Shown here one piece after another: positions 41,565 to 48,657 of a DNA stretch of 64,000 nucleotides (positions are counted from its first letter, which is position 1; each line of letters begins with the position of its first letter). The notes below the pieces were generated by a model. The model had not been told where the DNA came from. It was given only the letters and a program-made list of their open reading frames with translations, and made no database searches. The DNA comes from Neomoorella carbonis. Its GTDB lineage: Bacteria; Bacillota; DSM-521; Neomoorellales; Neomoorellaceae. Where the stretch lies: assembly GCF_045278715.1 (NCBI RefSeq), contig NZ_CP136420.1, positions 1,488,001 through 1,552,000 of the forward strand, written 5' to 3'. Made by a program: the position numbers and the translations under genes.

Positions 41565-42524
41565 TTATACCGCCACAGCGTTACTCCATTTACCACAGCG
41601 GTCGCCCCAGCGGGCCAGGAGCTGCCGTCCTTCTCGCAGTTCCACCACTTCACAGTGGTTGGCGCAACCCTGGCACTCAAAACCGCCGGTACGGAATTCC
41701 CGCTCGGTAAGATCAAAGCCCCTAAAGGCGCTTGCTTTAGGCTGCATTTCCCTGGCCAGCAGGGCGGCCCCAAAGGCCCCCATGACACCGTAGTGTTCGG
41801 GGACGATTACCTCCGTCCCCAGGGCACGGTTAAAAGCCTGACGCATGCCGGCGTTGGCCGCCACTCCACCCTGGAAAACGACGGGCGGCAGGATTTCTTT
41901 CCCTTTGCCGACGTTATTTAAGTAATTACGTACCAGGGCTTCACATAAACCGGCGAGGATGTCCTCAAGGGGATGGCCCTGCTGTTGCTTGTGGATCATG
42001 TCGGATTCGGCAAAGACGGCGCAGCGCCCGGCAATGCGCACCGGACTCCTGGCCTCCAGGGCGCAGCGACCGAAATCTTCAATGGGAATCCCTAAGCGGG
42101 CCGCCTGCTGGTCCAGGAAGGAGCCGGTACCGGCAGCGCAGACGGTATTCATGGCAAAGTCCGTAACTATGCCCTGGCGGAGGATGATAATCTTGGAATC
42201 CTGGCCGCCAATCTCGAGGACTGTCTGCACCCCGGGCACAGCAAAACTCGCCGCTACGGCATGGGCGGTAATTTCGTTTTTAATCACATCGGCACCCACC
42301 ATGACGGCTGCCAGGGATCGACCGCTGCCGGTAGTGCCTACACCGGCAACGCTTATATCTTTACCTAGAGTGGCTACCAGCTGGCGCAAGCCCTCCTGGA
42401 TGGCCCGGATCGGCTGGCCCCGGGTACGCAGGTAGACGGTGGTAAGTACCTGCCCCCGTTCATCCAGGGCTACAACGTTGGTGCTCACCGAGCCGACATC
42501 TATACCTAGGTAAATCGTTAGCAT
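41565..42524 (-). CDS. acyl-CoA dehydratase activase (HgdC/BcrA-type ATPase)
   Basis: The 319-residue ASKHA-fold ATPase starts YLGIDVGSVSTNVVALDE, with GTTGSGR, LEIGGQDSK and CAAGTGSFLDQQAARLG; the cysteines of FAMNTVCAAG and AGRCAVFAESDM are the expected ligands of the [4Fe-4S] cluster shared by the dimer. HgdC-type proteins energise electrons for 2-hydroxyacyl-CoA or benzoyl-CoA-type reduction. No dehydratase subunit pair is adjacent, only two DUF2229-like activase-related genes upstream, so the substrate is unknown. ATG 42524 follows GGAGGAG. Confidence 0.85.
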   Translation of the reverse strand: MLTIYLGIDVGSVSTNVVALDERGQVLTTVYLRTRGQPIRAIQEGLRQLVATLGKDISVAGVGTTGSGRSLAAVMVGADVIKNEITAHAVAASFAVPGVQTVLEIGGQDSKIIILRQGIVTDFAMNTVCAAGTGSFLDQQAARLGIPIEDFGRCALEARSPVRIAGRCAVFAESDMIHKQQQGHPLEDILAGLCEALVRNYLNNVGKGKEILPPVVFQGGVAANAGMRQAFNRALGTEVIVPEHYGVMGAFGAALLAREMQPKASAFRGFDLTEREFRTGGFECQGCANHCEVVELREGRQLLARWGDRCGKWSNAVAV

Positions 42525-42861
42525 TCGTTATCAACTCCTCCAAAATTAACTCTATCGCAGGCTGGCATTGTACCCCTCGCTAACCTGTGCCCTTGTGGAG
42601 CGTCCAGCACTCAACTCGTTTGGAACAGGTGATTCTTTGCGACAAAACAGTTGCCGGTTGAGGGCAGGGTCAGCCAGGGCTTAAGGCGGGGTTCCCGGCC
42701 TGTTCCGCCTCCTTGCCTTTAGAATCCGGTCGAAAGCTTCACTGTCCTCGGCCCCGCTTATCATCCCTGGAGCTTCGCCGGGCCGCTGTGCCACTCGGTA
42801 GAAGCTCGCTTTGCTCCGCCAAATCCCAGCCGGGGATTCTCATGCCCTCGCTGGTGGCAGC
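42525..42861 (-). other. structured 337-base intergenic region of unknown function
   Basis: This gap inside the activase gene cluster has no plausible gene. It is rich in long inverted repeats: GAGCTTC (42770-42776) with GAAGCTC (42801-42807), GGAACAGG (42622-42629) with CCTGTTCC (42699-42706), and GTGGC (42854-42858) with GCCAC (42867-42871), the last crossing the stop codon of the upstream gene. No known riboswitch consensus was recognised. It could be a structured RNA, a dispersed intergenic repeat or a decayed gene end. Confidence 0.45.
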
Positions 42862-43986
42862 TCACCGCCACGGGAGGCTGTATTTCCCTCGCCGCTCAAA
42901 AGCTTTGCCCGCTATCCTCCCCTTCTGCCAGCGCAGCATATCTACGAAGGCTTCCAGGCGGGTCTGCAGGCCGGCTTCGCCCGTCTGTTCATCCAGGTAA
43001 ATGGTCATCACGGGTATGCCATTAGCCTCCTGGACGGCCGGCATGACGGAGTGGGCGACTATTTCCGGCATGCAGGTTAATGGTGCCAGCTGGATGACGC
43101 CGTCGCAGCCGTGCCGGGCAAAGGTGACTGTATCCCCTACCGACTCCCAGCCATGGCCGCCGACAAAGTGGTTGAGAAAGGGCGGGGCTGTTTTTTCCGG
43201 GTGGTGGCCGGGCAGGGGCAGGAGACCTTTAAAAAGGTTATCGTTAATCCAGCGGCTGAGGAAAAGCCCCCGGACCACTTCTACTCCCAGAGCCCCCAGG
43301 CGCCTTTCGATATTCAGGTTAACCAGGGGTTCGAGAACGGTATAGATTTCGCCGACAATGCCCACCCGCAGCACCGGTCCACTGGTATGCCGGGGTATTT
43401 TCGCCATCTCGCTTTTTGCTTTTTTAATGATCTTTTTAATCTCCCCGCGGCCGCCGGCCGCGTCCAGCTCCCGCAAAGCTCGCTGGAAGACGGCATCGGC
43501 CTGACCGGGCTTTGCTTCCCTGGGCCGCAGTCGTTGCAATTCCTGTTCCAGGGAATCAACGGCGCAGGCCTTTTGCCAGGCCAGGATTACCCCGCGTACC
43601 CCCTCCTGCCAGGGCCTGCGGTTCAAGTATTTAACTTTATCCCAGACTTCAGAAAAATGAACATCCGGCGGTTCAAAGACCACCATCTCATAGTCGCAAC
43701 CTATGTCCCGGAGAATCTCCCGCTGTACCTGGGCGTAATACCCGATGCGGCAGGGCCCCACCCCGCCGGCCATGACGATGGTATCGGCACCCAGTTCTTT
43801 TGCCTCCAGGAAATTACCCAGGTTGACCTTTAAGGGCAGGCAGGCCGATTCCGGCGCATGGCGCACACCCAGCTCCAGAGTGCGGCGGGTACAGGGCGGC
43901 GGGACCACCACCTCCAGGCCGATGCCTTCCAGGGCCGCCTTCAAGACCAGCCAGAGGTGGCCCATATGGGGAAAAGTTACCTTCAT
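42862..43986 (-). CDS. activase-related protein, DUF2229/HgdB-like
   Basis: The 374-residue protein resembles the C-terminal halves of large acyl-CoA dehydratase activases: FPHMGHLWLVLKAALEGIGLEVVVPPP, a cysteine-rich N-terminal region with ESACLPLKVNLGNF and GGVGPCRIGYYAQVQ, and a C-terminal GCDGVIQLAPLTCMPEIVAHSVMP with VMTIYLDEQTGEAGLQTRLEAF. The conserved cysteines suggest a [4Fe-4S] site. It overlaps the next gene upstream by the ATGA pattern. The role is unknown. Confidence 0.75.
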   Translation of the reverse strand: MKVTFPHMGHLWLVLKAALEGIGLEVVVPPPCTRRTLELGVRHAPESACLPLKVNLGNFLEAKELGADTIVMAGGVGPCRIGYYAQVQREILRDIGCDYEMVVFEPPDVHFSEVWDKVKYLNRRPWQEGVRGVILAWQKACAVDSLEQELQRLRPREAKPGQADAVFQRALRELDAAGGRGEIKKIIKKAKSEMAKIPRHTSGPVLRVGIVGEIYTVLEPLVNLNIERRLGALGVEVVRGLFLSRWINDNLFKGLLPLPGHHPEKTAPPFLNHFVGGHGWESVGDTVTFARHGCDGVIQLAPLTCMPEIVAHSVMPAVQEANGIPVMTIYLDEQTGEAGLQTRLEAFVDMLRWQKGRIAGKAFERRGKYSLPWR

Positions 43987-44960
43987 GCGGATCGCCTCCG
44001 GTAGAGCATATCCATGAAAGCTTCCAGCCTGGTGTTGAGGCCGGCCTCGCCGGTATGCTCGTCTAAAGTCAGCAGCAAAAAAGGCTTGCCCCGGCGGCGG
44101 GCATAGCGTTCGGCCAGGTCGCCCACCAGAGAATCGGGACCGCAGCCAAAGGCCGTCAGGTGAATCAGACCGGCAACGTTTTCCTGTTCCATCAGGTGCA
44201 GGGCCGCCCCCAAGATCTTCCGCCCCAGGGTCCAGTAGAGGCGTTTCGGTAGTTGCCGGCAGGCTGTTTCTACCTGGAGAGGGGCTAAATTCTCGGGTAA
44301 AATGACCTGTCCTCCTAAACTGGCCACCTTTCCCGGAATATCCATGCCGAGATAGCGGTCGTAGAGGAGGTAACCGTGGCCAATGATCCCTACCGGCAGC
44401 GCGTCCCGTCTCTCTCCCACCTGGCCGGTGTTTCTAGCTGCAAGGCCCGTTGTATCTCCCTGCAGCTTGCAGGTCCAGGTGCGGTAACGAGCCTCCGCCG
44501 CCGCTGTTGCCAGATCAACGCGATAGCCCTTCACCCCCAGCGCCCCGGCCATTCCCTGCACAGCCGCCGCCAGGCCTTCCTCGGGCCGGCGGGCAAGATT
44601 GACCGTAGTGTCGATAATGGGCGGGCCGGGCTTTAAGGCCGCCCGCAGCATGTCAGGCAGGCCCATGAGTTTGGGGCAGATAAAACTCTTTTTTTCCACG
44701 CTGATCAGCCGGGGTACAAAAAGGGTATCTACCCTGGGAGCCAGCCAGGCAGCGTGACCGTAATAGACCTTTACCGGCAGGCAGGCTTCGGCTACCGCCA
44801 GGCTTACCCCCAGGTCCATGATTTCCCTGCAAGTCGGCGGCGAAACTATCACCTCGGCTCCCAGGGTCTCAAAAAAGGTCTCCCACCAGGGACCGTAGTA
44901 ATAATAAAAGAGGGCGCGCGGCACCCCCAAACGCCACTTTTTATTTTTCACGGTTATCAT
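43983..44960 (-). CDS. activase-related protein, DUF2229/HgdB-like
   Basis: The 325-residue protein is a paralogue of its downstream neighbour: GVPRALFYYYYGPWWETFFETLGAEVIVSPPT at the N-terminus, EACLPVKVYYGHAAWL, and a C-terminal GLIHLTAFGCGPDSLVGDL with FLLLTLDEHTGEAGLNTRLEAFMDML. Conserved cysteines again point to an iron-sulfur site. It overlaps the spoVAF end by 20 bases and the next gene by four, so the trio could be expressed from the spoVA transcript. Function is unknown. Confidence 0.75.
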   Translation of the reverse strand: MITVKNKKWRLGVPRALFYYYYGPWWETFFETLGAEVIVSPPTCREIMDLGVSLAVAEACLPVKVYYGHAAWLAPRVDTLFVPRLISVEKKSFICPKLMGLPDMLRAALKPGPPIIDTTVNLARRPEEGLAAAVQGMAGALGVKGYRVDLATAAAEARYRTWTCKLQGDTTGLAARNTGQVGERRDALPVGIIGHGYLLYDRYLGMDIPGKVASLGGQVILPENLAPLQVETACRQLPKRLYWTLGRKILGAALHLMEQENVAGLIHLTAFGCGPDSLVGDLAERYARRRGKPFLLLTLDEHTGEAGLNTRLEAFMDMLYRRRSA

Positions 44961-46530
44961 CCTCGTCTTGCATAAATTGCGGCCAGATGCGTTTCTCTTT
45001 TTGTCTTTGCTCTTGCTTTACTTTTTCCCACTGCAAGGGCTTGCGGGCCGGTTCCGGGTAAGGCTGCCGGTCCACGTCCAGGGGCTGCAGGACCCGGGGC
45101 CGCAATTTTTGTAATGGTACCGGTGGCCGCACAAAAATATCTTTTAAAGCGCTACCATTAAAGGGTATCAAGGGCCAGAGATAGGGCAGGCCGAATGATT
45201 TGGTAGTAAGCAGCAGTAAAAAGGTGCCCAGGGTCACGGCCACAAAACCGGGCAGGCGGAACAGCCCCACGCCGATTAACAATGCAATCCGTATCAATGT
45301 ATTGGCCATACCCAATTCATAGCTGGGGGTGGCAAAGATACCGACGGCGGCAATGGCCATATAAAGGATTACTTCCGGGTTAAAGAAACCTACCGCGACG
45401 GCAATTTCACCAATCAGTACAGCGGCAATCAAACCTAACGCTGTGGCCAGGGCTGTAGGGGTATGAATGGCTGCCATACGCATAAGGTCAATACCCAGCT
45501 CGGCAAAGATAAATTGCACTGTCAGGGGGATGGCCCCTAATTTTTTCGGCCCGATCCAGGAAAGGCCCGGTGGTAATAGACCCGATTGCAGGGATACCAG
45601 GAGCCACAAGGGCGGTAAAAATATGGAAATAACGACGCCTAAAAAACGTACCGTACGTAAAAAAGTACCGATAAGTGGCGCCTGGCGAAATTCTTCGGCG
45701 TGCTGGAGATGGTGGAAAAGGGTTGCCGGAAGGATCATGACGCTGGGAGATGTATCCACCATCACCAGGACGTGCCCTTCCAGGAGATGAGCGGCGGCTA
45801 CATCCGGCCGCTCGGTATAGCGCACCCGCGGGAAGGGATTCCAGAAACTTCCCGGGCTAATAAACTCCTCCAGGGACTTTTCCGCCATGGGGAGGCCATC
45901 CATCTTGATAGTTTTGATTCTTTCTTTAATGGTATCCACCAGGCGCGGGTTGGCAATATCCTTGATATATACTACGGCTACGTCAGTTTTTGAACGGCTG
46001 CCCACTTGCAGGATTTCGGTTCGCAGTTTGGGATCACGGATGCGGCGGCGTAGAAGGTTGGTATTAAATAACAGGGTTTCAACAAAATTGTCGCGGGAAC
46101 CGCGGACTACCCGTTCCAGGTCTGATTCCTCGGGCATGCGGGCCGGGTACTTCCGCACATCTATTAAGATAACCTTTTCAAAGCCATCAACAATCATTAC
46201 TACGCCGCCGCAGAGAATTTTATCGACGGCTTTATGCAAGTCATCCAGGGCTTCGACTTCAATGTAGCTTAGATACTGCTTATAAAGCTTAAAAAAAGCA
46301 TCAGGGGCCAGGTCCTCCCGCTCCAGCCGGGAGAAAGAGATGAGGAGATAGGTCATGATGTCGTCTTTGACCAGACCGTCAAGGTAAAACAATGTCGCTT
46401 TGCGGCCGGCAAAGGTAATATTGCGCCTGACGACGTCAAAGCTTTCACCGATACCTAACTCCTTGCTAATCCAGTCGACGTTGACATCAGCTTTTTTATC
46501 AACTTTGACAATATCCCCTGAGATGGTCAT
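44941..46530 (-). CDS. spoVAF: stage V sporulation protein AF (GerA-family membrane protein)
   Basis: This 529-residue GerA-family protein has an N-terminal soluble domain (about 1-270) and five to six membrane segments (about 275-460), ending in a long charged tail rich in K, R, E and Q. Features include VVRGSRDNFVETLLFNTNLLRRRIRDP, VAVVYIKDIANPRLVDTIKERI and VDTSPSVMILPATLFHHLQHAEEF. SpoVAF is thought to act with the SpoVA dipicolinate channel. ATG 46530 has AAGGGGTG ten bases before; GTG 46545 touches that site. It is the last spoVA gene here. Confidence 0.9.
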   Translation of the reverse strand: MTISGDIVKVDKKADVNVDWISKELGIGESFDVVRRNITFAGRKATLFYLDGLVKDDIMTYLLISFSRLEREDLAPDAFFKLYKQYLSYIEVEALDDLHKAVDKILCGGVVMIVDGFEKVILIDVRKYPARMPEESDLERVVRGSRDNFVETLLFNTNLLRRRIRDPKLRTEILQVGSRSKTDVAVVYIKDIANPRLVDTIKERIKTIKMDGLPMAEKSLEEFISPGSFWNPFPRVRYTERPDVAAAHLLEGHVLVMVDTSPSVMILPATLFHHLQHAEEFRQAPLIGTFLRTVRFLGVVISIFLPPLWLLVSLQSGLLPPGLSWIGPKKLGAIPLTVQFIFAELGIDLMRMAAIHTPTALATALGLIAAVLIGEIAVAVGFFNPEVILYMAIAAVGIFATPSYELGMANTLIRIALLIGVGLFRLPGFVAVTLGTFLLLLTTKSFGLPYLWPLIPFNGSALKDIFVRPPVPLQKLRPRVLQPLDVDRQPYPEPARKPLQWEKVKQEQRQKEKRIWPQFMQDEDDNREK

Positions 46531-46550
46531 ATATTTTAATTTCACCCCTT

Positions 46551-46907
46551 CTAGCCCCGGGGATTAAATAAAACAGCCATCGTAAAACCAAAAATTACTG
46601 CTGCCGCAATACCTGCAGCCACGGCGGTAATACCGCCGCTGAAGGCTCCCAGGAGCCCTTTAGCCTGGACGGCTTCAAGGGTACCCTGGGCCAGGTTATG
46701 GCCAAAACCGCTGATGGGGATGGTAGCACCTGCTCCACCAATTTTCACCAGGGGTCCGTAAAGGCCCAGGGCGCTTAAAATCGCCCCACCCGTGACAAAA
46801 CCTACCAGGATATGGGCCGGTGTTACCTTGTATGGCGTCAGATCCATAATGAGCTGCCCCACCAGGCAGATGAGGCCGCCAATAAGAAAGGCCATCACGA
46901 TACTCAC
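46551..46907 (-). CDS. spoVAE: stage V sporulation protein AE
   Basis: The 118-residue membrane protein has about four hydrophobic segments and the SpoVAC/AEB family pattern LTPYKVTPAHILVGFVTGGAILSALGLYGPLVKIGGAGATIPISGFG. It is part of the channel that moves calcium dipicolinate across the inner spore membrane. GTG 46907 follows AGGAGG by eight bases. It resembles SpoVAC of this operon in the G-A-G-A/S-I-P-I-S/T-G-F motif. Confidence 0.92.
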   Translation of the reverse strand: MSIVMAFLIGGLICLVGQLIMDLTPYKVTPAHILVGFVTGGAILSALGLYGPLVKIGGAGATIPISGFGHNLAQGTLEAVQAKGLLGAFSGGITAVAAGIAAAVIFGFTMAVLFNPRG

Positions 46908-46977
46908 TAGTTATACCTCCTGTAGGCTTTAGCATAATCTTGCCCAAATCCCTCCGACTTTTTTACCCATTTTCTGC

Positions 46978-47994
46978 CTATAATTTTTCAATCACCACGC
47001 CGTGGCCGATGCCGGGTATGGATTCCCCCTGCTGGGTCGCCGTTGTGCTCAACAGGGCCCCCGTACCCACCCCCAGGATGCGCTTATAGCGACCTTCATT
47101 TAGTTTACCTATTAAATGGCCGGCAAAAACCACCGCCGAGCAGGCACAGCCGCTGCCGCCGGCATGGGTATCCTGGCGTTCATGATCATAAATCAGGATG
47201 CCGCAGTCGCTGTAGTTCTTGGAGACATCGTACTTTTGCTCGCCCAAAAGTTTGGTGGCAATCTCATGCCCGACCCGGCCCAGGTCACCGGTAATAATCA
47301 GGTCATAATCAACAGGGCCCCGGCCGGTATCCTGGAAGTGGCGGACAATGGTATCGACGGCCGCCGGAGCCATGGCTGAACCCATATCGTTGGGGTCCTT
47401 GATGCCCACATCCAGCACCCGGCCGATGGTGGCATGGGTAATGCGGGGCCCATTGCCTACCGGGGCCATTAAAACGGCCCCGGCCCCGGTAACCGTCCAC
47501 TGGGCCGTCGGCGGTCGCTGCACGCCCTGCTCGGTAGGAAAGCGGTACTGGCGTTCCGCCGTATCATAGTGGCTGCTGCAGGCGGCTACTACATGGTGGG
47601 CAAAACCGCCGTCAATGAGTATGGCTGCCAGGGCCATGCCCTCATACATGGTAGAGCAAGCCCCGTACAGGCCCAGGAAGGGTATCCCCAGACTCCTGGC
47701 GGCATAGTTGGCGGAAATGGTCTGGTTCAACAGATCACCGGCCAGGAGGAAATCGATATCCTGGGGTTTAAGCCGGGCCTTGGCAATGACCATTTTGACG
47801 GCTTCTTCCAGCATTTTGCGCTCGGCCTTTTCCCAGGTTTCCTCACCAAAGTAGCTGTCGTCAATAACCATGTCAAAGGTGTTGCCCAGGGGGCCTTCCC
47901 CTTCCTTGGGGCCAACAATTGAGGCCGTGGCCACAATCACCGGCGGGTTGGCAAACTGGATGGTATGTTGCCCTACCCTTTTAGGTGCGCTCAA
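46978..47994 (-). CDS. spoVAD: stage V sporulation protein AD
   Basis: SpoVAD is a thiolase-fold protein that binds dipicolinic acid. The 338 residues show QTISANYAARSLGIPFLGLYGACSTMYEG... split over two segments, AACSSHYDTAERQYRFPTEQGVQRPPTAQWTVTGAGA, DLGRVGHEI and AGGSGCACSAVVFAGHL. TTG 47994 follows AGGAG by nine bases. It is second in the spoVAC-D-E-F operon. Confidence 0.94.
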   Translation of the reverse strand: MSAPKRVGQHTIQFANPPVIVATASIVGPKEGEGPLGNTFDMVIDDSYFGEETWEKAERKMLEEAVKMVIAKARLKPQDIDFLLAGDLLNQTISANYAARSLGIPFLGLYGACSTMYEGMALAAILIDGGFAHHVVAACSSHYDTAERQYRFPTEQGVQRPPTAQWTVTGAGAVLMAPVGNGPRITHATIGRVLDVGIKDPNDMGSAMAPAAVDTIVRHFQDTGRGPVDYDLIITGDLGRVGHEIATKLLGEQKYDVSKNYSDCGILIYDHERQDTHAGGSGCACSAVVFAGHLIGKLNEGRYKRILGVGTGALLSTTATQQGESIPGIGHGVVIEKL

Positions 47995-48006
47995 GGGTCG
48001 TCACTC

Positions 48007-48519
48007 CTACTTCAGGAAATAAGCAATAAGTCCTATTAAGACGGAAACGATAAAACCGTATACAAGTACCGGCCCGGCAATGTTAAACATCCTCGCCGCC
48101 ACGCCGAAGACGAAACCTTCCCGTTTATACTCCATGGCCGGTGCCACGATGGAGTTGGCAAACCCGGTAATGGGGATAATAGAACCGGCACCGGCGACTT
48201 TGCCAATCTCATCGTATATCCCCAGGCCGGTCAGGAAGGCCCCCAGGAAAACCATGACTATTACCGTCGCCGAAGCAGCATCCCTGGGGTTTAAACCGGC
48301 AGAAGTAAAAATAAGAGTGATGATCTGGGCCAGGGCCGAGATGGTCCCCCCGATCCAGAAGGCATTGAGGGCGTTAGCGATAACCCTGGGCCTGGGTTTA
48401 ACGCTGTCGGCCAGGCGCTGGTAGGCCTGCTGGTCGTAGGTCTGTTTTTGCTGCTTTACCTGTTCCGCCAGGGTCAGGGGCTTCTTGGGCGGCCCCGGCT
48501 GCCTGGTACTATCAGCCAT
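48007..48519 (-). CDS. spoVAC: stage V sporulation protein AC
   Basis: SpoVAC forms a mechanosensitive channel for dipicolinate. The 170-residue protein has a soluble lead (about 1-45) then about four membrane segments, with FWIGGTISALAQIITLIFTSAGLNP, VMVFLGAFLTGLGIYDEIGKVAGAGSIIPITGFANS. I chose ATG 48519, with GAGGTGAGG just before it; the GTG three codons upstream lies in that site. First gene of the operon. A sigma-F/G-like box pair (GTATA at 48582-48578 and GATAATA at 48558-48552, 19 bases apart) precedes it. Confidence 0.92.
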   Translation of the reverse strand: MADSTRQPGPPKKPLTLAEQVKQQKQTYDQQAYQRLADSVKPRPRVIANALNAFWIGGTISALAQIITLIFTSAGLNPRDAASATVIVMVFLGAFLTGLGIYDEIGKVAGAGSIIPITGFANSIVAPAMEYKREGFVFGVAARMFNIAGPVLVYGFIVSVLIGLIAYFLK

Positions 48520-48551
48520 TACCCTCACCTCGAATTTTTATCGCTCGGCTA

Positions 48552-48582
48552 TATTATCGACCGCCGGGAGCCCTGTTTATAC
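48552..48582 (-). promoter_or_regulatory. candidate forespore (sigma-G/F-type) promoter of spoVA
   Basis: GTATA (48582-48578) fits a sigma-G -35 box and GATAATA (48558-48552) is one base from CATnnTA; the 19-base gap is one longer than usual. Placement before a forespore operon is what supports it. Confidence 0.35.
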
Positions 48583-48584
48583 GT

Positions 48585-48623
48585 AAAAAGTCAACCGCTG
48601 GGTAATTATGCCAGCAGTTGACT
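48585..48623 (-). terminator. terminator-like hairpin between spoVAC and the GH15 gene
   Basis: AGTCAAC-C-GCTGG (48589-48601) and CCAGC-A-GTTGACT (48611-48623) form a 13-base stem with one mismatch and a nine-base loop. On the minus strand it is followed by TTTT, so it could terminate minus-strand transcripts, though no minus-strand gene lies upstream of it. It may insulate the divergent genes or serve as an operator. Confidence 0.5.
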
Positions 48624-48657
48624 TTACTCAAAAACTTACATAAAATTTTTACTAAGA

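Noticed and set aside
43111..43833. A 240-codon plus-strand frame opposite the HgdB-like gene, and a 249-codon one at 55735-56484 opposite the molybdopterin gene
   Set aside because: Both lie wholly inside well-supported minus-strand genes and have composition typical of antisense frames.
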